64,000 bases of DNA, taken from NCBI GenBank assembly GCA_910578985.1, contig CAJTSF010000006.1:62001-126000 (forward strand). The letters are read 5' to 3'. The notes under the pieces were generated by a model. That model saw nothing but the letters and a program-made list of their open reading frames with translations, made no database searches and was not told the origin of the DNA. Each line of letters opens with the position of its first letter. Within the stretch, counting starts at the first letter, position 1. The position numbers and the translations under genes were made by a program. This document shows positions 9,154 through 15,717 of the stretch, one piece after another. This DNA comes from an uncultured Odoribacter sp. GTDB taxonomy: Bacteria > Bacteroidota > Bacteroidia > Bacteroidales > Marinifilaceae.

Positions 9154-9221
9154 AAAATTAATCCCCAAGCCGCCAATAAACGCCGGAAAATTACTAATAT
9201 TGCATCCCTAAATGTTCATAT

Positions 9222-10502
9222 ATGAAACACTTGTACATCATCCTCCTTCTCCTCACCGCCCTTCTCACTGCCCGTGCGCAACAGGCTCAACCCGGCATCA
9301 ATATCAGCGGTGCGGGTAATACCGCGTACAAAGAACTCGACGATATAGGTCCCCTCTATGCCATCCAATCCCCCAGCCCCCACGGCAGCATCATATTCAC
9401 CCCCGGCGGCGACGCCTGGCACTTCTCCTGGACCTACGAAGGCACCCTCCAGCCCGTCACACCCTATGACGACTCCACCCGCTACGCCTTCCCCAACCGC
9501 GGCGACGGTCATTACACCCTCACCGCCACCCGCCCCGACGGCACCCGCGAAGAACGCGCCTTCATCATCACCCACATCGACTTCTCATTCGAGACCGAAC
9601 TCGCCAACGAACTCGACTGCCGATACATCGACATCCGCCTCAAATATACCGAACTCCCCACCTACGGCGCCCTCAGCAAAACCGAAGGCGTTGAATACTG
9701 GGTAAACTGGGGCGGCAAAGACCGCGGACCCTTCGACGGTCAATACGCCCTTGCCATCGACCTCTCGCGTCAAATCAGCCAACCCGTCGCGGGTGAACAC
9801 CATGACGTTTCGTATTCCGTCCGCATCATCGACCGCTTCGGCTTCATGTGGGAAAGCCCCATCGGCATCTACACCTCCGTCATTCCCAAGGCGGAACTCG
9901 AACTTAAACTCGGCAATACCGTCGATGTCGTCGGCGAGGTCCACGGCGAAATGGGGCAGGCGCCCCTCGAGGTCGCATACCACAACAACAGCGACAACGC
10001 CCACCGCTACGAATGGCTCCTCTACCGCGACACCGTCGAGATGACCGCTCCCGCCCTCGTCTGGACCGACAGCCTCATCGGCGGACAGGTCATCGAAACC
10101 TTCGAGCCGCCTCTCTACACCTACGCCCACCCAGGACACTACAAAGTCCTCCTCATCGCCGAAAACGAAACGAGCAAATGCCGCGACACCTCCGACGCCG
10201 CCTACGTCCACGTCGTCGAATCCCTTCTCGAAGTCCCCAATGTATTCACCCCCAATGGCGATGGCAAGAACGACATCTTTATGGTCCGCGCCCTCTCCAT
10301 CCAGTCCTTCCACGGCGTCATCCTCAACCGCTGGGGGCGTCAAATCTACGAATGGCACGACCACACCGATGGCTGGGACGGACACATCCACGGCAAACTC
10401 GCCAACCCTGGCACCTACTACTACGTTATCACCGCCCGCGGCCGCGAGCGCGTCTCCCCGCCCCGCTACATCAAGAAAGGCGCCCTCATGCTCATCCGCT
10501 GA
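9222..10502 (+). CDS. Secreted protein with type IX secretion (gliding-motility type) C-terminal domain
   Basis: A 426-residue protein with a signal peptide (MKHLYIILLLLTALLTARAQ) and a C-terminal CHU_C/T9SS type B sorting domain (about 340-426): VPNVFTPNGDGKNDIFMV, then LNRWGRQIYEW and a WDGH...GTYYYVI segment. It is therefore predicted to be exported by Sec and then released or anchored by the type IX system. The middle part includes a PKD-like beta domain near YEWLLYRDTVEM-HPGHYKVLLIAENE. The reading frame is extremely C-rich at third positions compared with its neighbours. A weak TAATATTG box lies at 9195-9202. The ligand or adhesion target is unknown. Confidence 0.9.
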   Translation: MKHLYIILLLLTALLTARAQQAQPGINISGAGNTAYKELDDIGPLYAIQSPSPHGSIIFTPGGDAWHFSWTYEGTLQPVTPYDDSTRYAFPNRGDGHYTLTATRPDGTREERAFIITHIDFSFETELANELDCRYIDIRLKYTELPTYGALSKTEGVEYWVNWGGKDRGPFDGQYALAIDLSRQISQPVAGEHHDVSYSVRIIDRFGFMWESPIGIYTSVIPKAELELKLGNTVDVVGEVHGEMGQAPLEVAYHNNSDNAHRYEWLLYRDTVEMTAPALVWTDSLIGGQVIETFEPPLYTYAHPGHYKVLLIAENETSKCRDTSDAAYVHVVESLLEVPNVFTPNGDGKNDIFMVRALSIQSFHGVILNRWGRQIYEWHDHTDGWDGHIHGKLANPGTYYYVITARGRERVSPPRYIKKGALMLIR

Positions 10503-10645
10503 CGTGCGCCCTCTCCCTGTCTCTTCCCCCCCCCTCCTCGGGGCGTGTCGCCGGGTTGTCGTCGGTTGCGCTTTCCTGCATGACGGCTTTCCGCATCGTG
10601 TGCGTCGATGCGGATTGTGGGCAGAAATATGGGGGCAGTAGAAAA

Positions 10646-11638
10646 TCAGTGGGGATATGCATAAAGGTTTGCGATACGGAATAGGAAGAACTTCTTGTCT
10701 GCTACCCCTCTTAGGTTTGCTCTGAACAATTTGATTTTAGCATTGAAAGATTCCGCCATTGCATTAGAAGATCGGTTGTTGTAGAAGTTTAGAATTTCAT
10801 CGTAATGCTCGTGGAAAGTTGCGGCAATGACGTTGAATGAATGGATTCCTGCTTCCTCCACCTTATTGTACCATCTGGCCATCGACAGACGTGCCGCATC
10901 TTTGATTGTGTTCTTTGAGAATATCATGCGCAAAGAGTGACAAAGTCCGTATGCCTTCTGTATGTCCGGGTATTCCTCAAACAGTATTTCCGCCCGTTGC
11001 TTCTGCCTGTCAGTCCATTTATCGGCAGACTTGAACAGCAGATATCGTGACCGGATGAGCAGTTCCTTGCGGGTGTCGCCATTAGGGTATCGGAACGGAA
11101 CATAGTCCTTTCCGCACATCCCTGCTTCTTCCATTTCATCGTTGGCCTGTTGTATGGCATCCCAGCGGTGCTTGATTCTAAGCTCCTGTACAGCGTCACA
11201 GGCAAGCCTCTGGATGTGAAACCGGTCAATGACGCGACCGGCTTTAGGGAAAGCCGTACGGACAATTTTACGCATTGAATCAGACAGGTCAAGCGTTACT
11301 TCTTCGACCGCATTTCGTTTCTCCTCGTCAATACGCAGTAGTACAGCGGTAACATCTTCCGACTTTGTACCCGCCACGACGGCCACTAATGACCGCTCTC
11401 TTGTACGGGCATCGCGGTTGGTGACAAAGGTGTATAACTCGCCATTGGATAGTGAGGATTCATCTATTGCCAACCGCGGACCAATATTGTCGGAAAACAG
11501 CAGCCATTCATCAGCGTGTCCAAGCTGGTCCCAGTCGCGATAACCGCTCAGGGACTCCTTATATTGTTTTTCAAACGTATGGCTCTCTATATGATAGAAT
11601 TCCTCAAGCGTACGGCAGGTCACCGGGGATGTCTCCAT
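10646..11638 (-). CDS. ISAon1-family transposase, catalytic part
   Basis: A 330-residue DDE transposase of the ISL3-like/ISAon1 type. Visible are LAIDESSLSNGELYTFVTN (first Asp region), VTLDLSDSMRKIVRTAFPKA with GRVIDRFHIQRLACDAV (second Asp region) and NRSSNAMAESFNAKIKLFRA with the catalytic Glu. The last codons lie about 14 bp from the left end of the element. It starts inside the end of the upstream ORF (35-bp overlap) in the +1 frame relative to it, so it is probably translated by coupling or reinitiation at ATG 11638. Confidence 0.9.
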   Translation of the reverse strand: METSPVTCRTLEEFYHIESHTFEKQYKESLSGYRDWDQLGHADEWLLFSDNIGPRLAIDESSLSNGELYTFVTNRDARTRERSLVAVVAGTKSEDVTAVLLRIDEEKRNAVEEVTLDLSDSMRKIVRTAFPKAGRVIDRFHIQRLACDAVQELRIKHRWDAIQQANDEMEEAGMCGKDYVPFRYPNGDTRKELLIRSRYLLFKSADKWTDRQKQRAEILFEEYPDIQKAYGLCHSLRMIFSKNTIKDAARLSMARWYNKVEEAGIHSFNVIAATFHEHYDEILNFYNNRSSNAMAESFNAKIKLFRANLRGVADKKFFLFRIANLYAYPH

Positions 11639-11990
11639 ACGTTTCTTTTAAAAAAGCTCCAAATTTCTTGGAGTAACGTGTGCCTTTGGCTACGACATCA
11701 AGATCTATCGGTATGCTGAAACTCTTGCCCGTACGGGTATCGGCCCAGCGTCTGCGTCGTATCCGTAGAATTACCTTGTGGTCTCTTATCGGAAAATCTG
11801 TGACGCTGACAGCCTCCATGAAGCCTTTGGATTCAAAATGGATGTCTCCACTTAGTTCAGCATTCATCTTCTCATCGAGACTTATACGTATCTCCGATTC
11901 TGTCTGTTCTACACCGGCAATTGTGAAGTAATCAAGTATCTGCATGGGCAGAACTATCTGCGCCAACATCTGTAAATGTTCGTTTTCCAT
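11604..11990 (-). CDS. ISAon1-family transposase, N-terminal region protein
   Basis: A 128-residue protein matching the separate N-terminal ORF that accompanies ISAon1 transposases. The C-terminal half is basic and carries an RIRRRRWADTRTGKSF block that looks like a DNA-contacting, zinc-ribbon-like segment without obvious cysteines. The gene ends within the next ORF. A heptamer TTTAAAA sits in its last third in the correct phase for a -1 slip, but the catalytic ORF is in the other frame, so a simple -1 frameshift would not fuse the two. Confidence 0.85.
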   Translation of the reverse strand: MENEHLQMLAQIVLPMQILDYFTIAGVEQTESEIRISLDEKMNAELSGDIHFESKGFMEAVSVTDFPIRDHKVILRIRRRRWADTRTGKSFSIPIDLDVVAKGTRYSKKFGAFLKETYGDIPGDLPYA

Positions 11991-12103
11991 GCCACAAAGT
12001 TCGATATAACTTTTGACTATAAAAAGGCAATACCCACTATTTTTCTACTGACCCGAAATATGGCGTGACGGGAGGAAGGGGTGGCGTGCGATGCGCGCCG
12101 CAC

Positions 12104-12139
12104 AAAAAAAGACAGTGCCGTAATGAATTTTACGGCACT
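12104..12139 (-). terminator. Terminator for tRNA-Pro
   Basis: AGTGCCGTAA (12114-12123) pairs with TTACGGCACT (12130-12139). On the minus strand it is followed by a run of seven T (12104-12110). It lies 16 bp downstream of the tRNA. Confidence 0.75.
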
Positions 12140-12154
12140 ATCCCTTTTCGGTAG

Positions 12155-12228
12155 TCGGGATGACAGGATTTGAACCTGCGACAACACGCCCCCCAGACGT
12201 GTACTCTACCGGGCTGAGCTACATCCCG
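12155..12228 (-). tRNA. tRNA-Pro (GGG)
   Basis: A 74-nt cloverleaf on the minus strand. The acceptor CGGGATG pairs with CATCCCG, the D arm is GCTC/GAGT, the anticodon arm CACGT/GCGTG carries loop CTGGGGG (anticodon GGG, G37), and the T arm GCAGG/CCTGT has loop TTCAAAT. The discriminator base is A. CCA is not encoded. Confidence 0.93.
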
Positions 12229-12392
12229 AATGGGTGCTGCAAATGTACGGGGGAAAAATGGATTATGCAAGCGGAAAAGGGGGAAAAATGCTTTCGCGGG
12301 ACAAAAAATGTTATGCTGGGGGTGGAATGAAAAATAAAAGGGGGATTGTTTGGCGGGAATGATTTTTTTGTTTTACCTTTGCGTTTGATTTT

Positions 12393-12477
12393 GGAGGGAT
12401 GGCAGAGTGGTCGATCGCGGCGGTCTTGAAAACCGTTGAAGTGAGAGCTTCCGGGGGTTCGAATCCCTCTCCCTCCG
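12393..12477 (+). tRNA. tRNA-Ser (TGA)
   Basis: An 85-nt class II tRNA. The acceptor GGAGGGA pairs with TCCCTCC, the anticodon loop CTTGAAA gives anticodon TGA, there is a long variable arm (GAAGTGAGAGCTTCC), and the T arm is GGGGG/CCCTC. The discriminator base is G, with no encoded CCA. It stands at the left border of an AT-rich accessory block. Confidence 0.93.
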
Positions 12478-12509
12478 CGATGAATGCTGAAAATCAGCAA
12501 ATTCAAAGT

Positions 12510-12551
12510 AAACACCCAGTTTTACACCCAAGAATGTAAAATTGGGTGTTT
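12510..12551 (+). terminator. Terminator for tRNA-Ser
   Basis: A 17-bp stem, AAACACCCAGTTTTACA (12510-12526) with TGTAAAATTGGGTGTTT (12535-12551), one mismatch, ending in TTT. A smaller hairpin TGCTGA/TCAGCA precedes it at 12485-12499. Confidence 0.7.
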
Positions 12552-12700
12552 TCGTATTATTTAAGAAAACCGCCGACCAATACAGAATCATTGCAGCGGT
12601 TTTTTAGTATTTCTTCCGGTCTCATTTTTAATAATTGTTATTCATTTATGCAGGGACAAATAGTACTGCTTGTCATTTATGATGCAGACTTATAAGGATA

Positions 12701-12960
12701 TTATTCTGTAATAAGTTGATACATCGTTGCAATATCCTCCGATGCCGTCTCATTATATTCTGCCCCGTCATTATATAGCCCCATAAGCATAATGACCCTG
12801 ACATTGGGAAACAATGCAGGTTCTCTTTCCAGATATGGGAGACTCTCCTCCATACTCTCTTTTGAAACGGCATATTCGGTTTTAGGTATCTTGACGGCGT
12901 TGGCGATGTAAATCGTTTATCAGGATTGTACGTATCATGTCCAGATTAACCTCTACATTG
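12701..12960 (-). pseudogene. Frameshifted gene remnant, possibly uracil-DNA glycosylase family
   Basis: Read on the minus strand, one frame gives NVEVNLDMIRTILIND (about 12950-12905). A second frame continues with VKIPKTEYAVSKESMEESLP, then YLEREPALFPNVRVIMLMG, and ends at a TAA (12703-12701). The second part resembles a stretch of clostridial/bacteroidal uracil-DNA glycosylase-like proteins (KxPKTxYxVSKES, LFPNVxVIMLMG); the last 25 residues do not obviously fit. Without an intact frame or start this is a decayed fragment. The resemblance is from memory and weak. Confidence 0.35.
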
Positions 12961-12980
12961 TTGAAACGCAATTTATAATG

Positions 12981-13181
12981 TTATCCGTTATAGTTACGTT
13001 TTATTTCGTCAATCGGCTTGCCGCCTATTCCGAAGTTCTCATCCGACAATTCCTTGATGGTGACGGTAAAGAACTGCACCGGAATATGGGTTATTTCGGC
13101 GGCTGTTGCTGTCAGCCGCTCAATCAACCGCTTCTTTTGTTCTGCGGTCAGTTTGCCGCTCTCTATTGAAATGTATGGCAT
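12981..13181 (-). CDS. 4-oxalocrotonate tautomerase family protein
   Basis: A 66-residue protein beginning MPYISIESGKLTAEQKKRLI. The proline at position 2 becomes the N-terminal catalytic base (Pro-1) after methionine removal, and the length and the pattern TVTIKELSDENFGIGGKPID are those of small tautomerases that assemble as oligomers. The substrate is unknown. It lies 14 bp downstream of a small membrane protein gene in the AT-rich block and may share a transcript with it. Confidence 0.85.
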   Translation of the reverse strand: MPYISIESGKLTAEQKKRLIERLTATAAEITHIPVQFFTVTIKELSDENFGIGGKPIDEIKRNYNG

Positions 13182-13194
13182 AATTTTAGTTCTT

Positions 13195-13545
13195 TTAATT
13201 ATGTTTGTTATTCAGATATTTGCTCATTCCCATTGCTGTCCACCCGATAATCAGATAGACTGAGGCATATATGATAAACCACACTTCCTTAATGTCAAAG
13301 AATAGCCATGTTCCGGCAAGAAATGCGATAGACGACACCAAAGGAAGACTCCACATCTTCCGTATATTCCTGCCACAACGGAATCCAAGTATGGCGGAAT
13401 ATATCGGATTGATAATGAAGAACAATATTATGCACAATGCCATTCCCGAACATCCCGACGCGAATCCTGCCACAGCAAACGGCAGTGCGAACATAATCGC
13501 TATTGTAACGGCAATCCAAGTTATGATTACTTTGCGACTTTCCAT
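13195..13545 (-). CDS. Small four-helix membrane protein of unknown function
   Basis: 116 residues from the ATG at 13545 (MESRKVIITWIAVTIAIM); an upstream ATG at 13557 adds four residues. About four hydrophobic segments are visible (IITWIAVTIAIMFALPFAV, MALCIILFFIINPIYSAIL, LPLVSSIAFLAGTWLFF, VWFIIYASVYLIIGWTAM). A Gly-Cys-Ser pair and FRCGRN in the cytosolic loop are the only polar motifs. The family is not recognised. It sits between the tautomerase and esterase genes. Confidence 0.7.
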   Translation of the reverse strand: MESRKVIITWIAVTIAIMFALPFAVAGFASGCSGMALCIILFFIINPIYSAILGFRCGRNIRKMWSLPLVSSIAFLAGTWLFFDIKEVWFIIYASVYLIIGWTAMGMSKYLNNKHN

Positions 13546-13603
13546 AGCAGCATACAATTATTAGCGGTAAAATCCGAATGTGAACTTAATTGTTTGAATT
13601 CGT

Positions 13604-14386
13604 TCATATCTTGTTTCCGTAAAAGATTAAGTATTTCCGAATATTGCTTTTGACATATTGAAGATTATGATGTCCGGGCGATATATGATGCTCGACGCAG
13701 ATTCCATGTGATATTAATTTCTTGGACAATGATTCCACCGCATTGTTGAAACCACCCTCATCTTCATCCCCTGCATCAAGAAACCACTCTTGCTTTTGAT
13801 GTAGCTTTTCAAATCGCTCGAACTCCAGAGGATTGTTTTTATGAAAACTGTGTTCGTTCCCATAATAGGGAATATCCGATAGGGCAAGTTCAGTTTCTAT
13901 AGCAGGCATATGTCCACCTATCCTGGAAAATAGTTCGGGGTATTTTAAGCCGTAATGGATTGCTGCAAATCCTCCGGCAGAACACCCTCCTACATATCTT
14001 CCCTTTCGAGAGGCTATTGTATTGAAATTCCCATCAATATATGGAATAATTTCTTGGATAAAATAATCCTCATATCTACCGACATCTATCACATTATTAC
14101 CTATCTTTTCCTGACGTGCAATCTTGGCTGAGTTCAGACCACGGCTATTATCCATTCGTGGACAAACGATTATCATCGGTTCTATTTTGGATGCGGCAAT
14201 CAGTGAATCTGTCAATTGTGCCAAACCTAGCTGCTCGATAAAAGACTCATCGCCACTTCTTCCATGCAGAAAATATAATACAGGGAATTTACCACCATAC
14301 CTGTATTCGTCAGGAAGATAGACCGCGAGAGCCATCCGCTTACTTAGGTGTGTACTGTTGAATAGGATATGTAGAATTTTACTCAT
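13604..14386 (-). CDS. Alpha/beta-hydrolase esterase (esterase D / enterochelin esterase-like)
   Basis: A 260-residue serine esterase of the putative-esterase (PF00756-type) fold. It has the opening VYLPDEYRYGGKFPVLYFLHG with the oxyanion HG motif, the nucleophile elbow GGCSAGGFAAIH (Ser in G-x-S-x-G), a candidate acid in DAGDEDEGG and a candidate histidine in SPGHHNLQY. There is no signal peptide, so it is probably cytosolic. The substrate is unknown. It is followed upstream by a nucleotidyltransferase gene 18 bp away, in the same orientation, suggesting one transcript. Confidence 0.85.
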   Translation of the reverse strand: MSKILHILFNSTHLSKRMALAVYLPDEYRYGGKFPVLYFLHGRSGDESFIEQLGLAQLTDSLIAASKIEPMIIVCPRMDNSRGLNSAKIARQEKIGNNVIDVGRYEDYFIQEIIPYIDGNFNTIASRKGRYVGGCSAGGFAAIHYGLKYPELFSRIGGHMPAIETELALSDIPYYGNEHSFHKNNPLEFERFEKLHQKQEWFLDAGDEDEGGFNNAVESLSKKLISHGICVEHHISPGHHNLQYVKSNIRKYLIFYGNKI

Positions 14387-14404
14387 TTTTCCAGTGTTTA
14401 ACCA

Positions 14405-14944
14405 TCAGATAATCATGTTCCCTTTCTTCCATTTATCAATGCTGAAATTCTGCGATATTTCATCCGGGACTGCAAGGTCGAACTTATTGCAGAGCATAAG
14501 AATATCCTTGAGGTCGTTATCATCGAGTTGGTAGCCGGAGTGAAATCTGACTTGCCATTCCGGGGTGATGCAATCAACTTCGAGATTTCCGATGCGTCCT
14601 TTGCCTGAGAATGCTTCTTTCGGAAATGTATCTCCCTCAAACACGAGGTCGCCATTATTGTTGCGCGAAAATATATGCAGGTCTATAATCTTCTCCTTGT
14701 CATCTTGCCAAACAGTATGGTCAAGAGTGGTATATTCCATTACTGTTTCAGTATAGCCATTATTCTTCAGTAGTTTAATTGCACGCTCTTTGTTCCTCTG
14801 TTCGATAAAGATGTCAATATCGTTATGGACGCGCGACTCAAAACCGACCAAAGCATCCACGCCCCAGCCGCCGTCAAGATATATCTGTATTCCTTTTGAC
14901 CGAAACAAAGATATTATTTCGACTGCGTTACATTCTTCAACCAT
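14405..14944 (-). CDS. Nucleotidyltransferase, lincosamide-nucleotidyltransferase-like
   Basis: 179 residues from the ATG at 14944 (a GTG two codons upstream is possible). The core YLDGGWGVDALVGFESRVHN followed by DIDIFIEQ is the nucleotidyltransferase G-[GW]-x-D...D-x-D pattern of Lnu/LinA enzymes that adenylylate lincosamide antibiotics. Further family-like blocks are IGNLEVDCITPEWQVRFHSG and YQLDDNDLKDILMLCNKF. The layout is close to Lnu(C)/LinAN2 as remembered, but identity cannot be measured here, so resistance is not established. Its base composition and neighbours suggest acquired DNA. Confidence 0.75.
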   Translation of the reverse strand: MVEECNAVEIISLFRSKGIQIYLDGGWGVDALVGFESRVHNDIDIFIEQRNKERAIKLLKNNGYTETVMEYTTLDHTVWQDDKEKIIDLHIFSRNNNGDLVFEGDTFPKEAFSGKGRIGNLEVDCITPEWQVRFHSGYQLDDNDLKDILMLCNKFDLAVPDEISQNFSIDKWKKGNMII

Positions 14945-14979
14945 AGACACTTTTGATTAGTGAGTTTTGTTCAATAATG

Positions 14980-15011
14980 AAGGAGTTGCGAACCGAGGTC
15001 CGCAACTCCTT
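14980..15011. terminator. Bidirectional terminator
   Basis: A perfect 11-bp stem, AAGGAGTTGCG (14980-14990) with CGCAACTCCTT (15001-15011), followed by TATTATTTTC. It most plausibly ends the nitroreductase transcript on the minus strand and separates it from the AT-rich block. Confidence 0.65.
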
Positions 15012-15018
15012 ATTATTT

Positions 15019-15624
15019 TCAGTCCACGCGGGTGATGTAGTTCGCTTTGCGGGGTTTGGGTTGCGGGGCTTCCTGGGCGGAGTAGCCGATGATGCAGTTG
15101 CCGATGCCCTCGTAGTCGCCTTCGATGCCCCATTCTTTCAGCAGTGCTTTGCCTTCGGGGAGGTCGAACACCTCCTTGGCGCGGTGTATCCAGCAACTGC
15201 CCAGACCTACGGCATGGGCGGCGTTCATAAGGTTGCCCATGACCAGGGAGCCGTCATAGACGCGGTGGGGGGATTGCCGCTCGGCGAGGACGATGAGGAC
15301 GACGGGCGCTCCGTAGAACGGGTCGGTGTCGGCTCCCATGATGCGGGCGTTAAGTTGCGAGAGGCGGTCGCGGACGGCTTTGTTGGTCACCGCTACGATG
15401 ATGGGGGACTGGCGTCCCTTGCCGGTGGGGGCGTAGGTGCCCGCTTCGGTGATGCGGTCAATGAGGGACTTATCGGGCATTTCATCCCGGTAGGCGCGGA
15501 TGGAACGTCGGGTTTTCAGGACTTCGAGGGTTTCGTTGGTTTGCATGTCGTTTTGTTTTTGAGTGTTGCCGCAGGATGCCGTCAGGAGCGTCACCACGGC
15601 GAGCAATAGGAGGTTTGATTTCAT
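15019..15624 (-). CDS. Exported nitroreductase-family lipoprotein
   Basis: A 201-residue protein. It starts with a lipoprotein signal (LLLLAVVTLLTASCGNTQ, Cys 18) followed by a nitroreductase domain: LEVLKTRRSIRAYRDEMPDK (FMN-phosphate region), APTGKGRQSPIIVAV and NLMNAAHAVGLGSCWIHRAK (C-terminal FMN contacts). Family members use FMN and NAD(P)H to reduce nitro or quinone groups and are mostly cytosolic. The signal predicts attachment outside the cytosol, which is unusual for a cofactor-bound reductase. It has its own promoter box (15658-15665) and terminator. Confidence 0.88.
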   Translation of the reverse strand: MKSNLLLLAVVTLLTASCGNTQKQNDMQTNETLEVLKTRRSIRAYRDEMPDKSLIDRITEAGTYAPTGKGRQSPIIVAVTNKAVRDRLSQLNARIMGADTDPFYGAPVVLIVLAERQSPHRVYDGSLVMGNLMNAAHAVGLGSCWIHRAKEVFDLPEGKALLKEWGIEGDYEGIGNCIIGYSAQEAPQPKPRKANYITRVD

Positions 15625-15657
15625 GGAATTGTTGTTTTGATGGTTTTTAATTCATGG

Positions 15658-15665
15658 CAAAAGTA
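15658..15665 (-). promoter_or_regulatory. Bacteroidota -7 box for nitroreductase gene
   Basis: TACTTTTG on the minus strand, 34 bp upstream of the ATG at 15624. Confidence 0.55.
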
Positions 15666-15687
15666 AGAAATCTTTGTATATCTTCAT

Positions 15688-15695
15688 TACCTTTG
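15688..15695 (+). promoter_or_regulatory. Bacteroidota -7 box for prfA
   Basis: TACCTTTG followed by C, 22 bp upstream of the prfA ATG. Confidence 0.65.
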
Positions 15696-15717
15696 CCGTG
15701 TAATAAAAGTGTGTTAG

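Larger units (their letters stand above)
10632..12054 (-). mobile_element. Complete ISAon1-family insertion sequence
   Basis: The 1423-bp element is bounded by imperfect inverted repeats. The left end begins GGGGCAGTAGAAAATCAG, and the right end read inward begins GGGTCAGTAGAAAAATAG; similarity runs over roughly 25 bp. It is flanked by a direct repeat GAAATATG at 10624-10631 and 12055-12062 (9 bp if the next G is counted), a clean target-site duplication. Two overlapping minus-strand genes fill it. The sharp ends and intact frames suggest a recent, possibly still active insertion between the T9SS cargo gene and tRNA-Pro. Confidence 0.9.

Noticed and set aside
11640..11660. Programmed -1 frameshift at TTTAAAA in the insertion sequence.
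   Set aside because: The second ORF is in the +1 frame, so a -1 slip would not join the two.
12219..12591. Frames running through the tRNA-Ser gene.
   Set aside because: They are typical shadow translations of a tRNA (RGIRTPGSS) and not genes.
12393..14990. Integrated element using tRNA-Ser as attachment site, with a duplicated tRNA end.
   Set aside because: No second copy of the tRNA 3' sequence or integrase was found in the window; kept only as a weak idea in findings.
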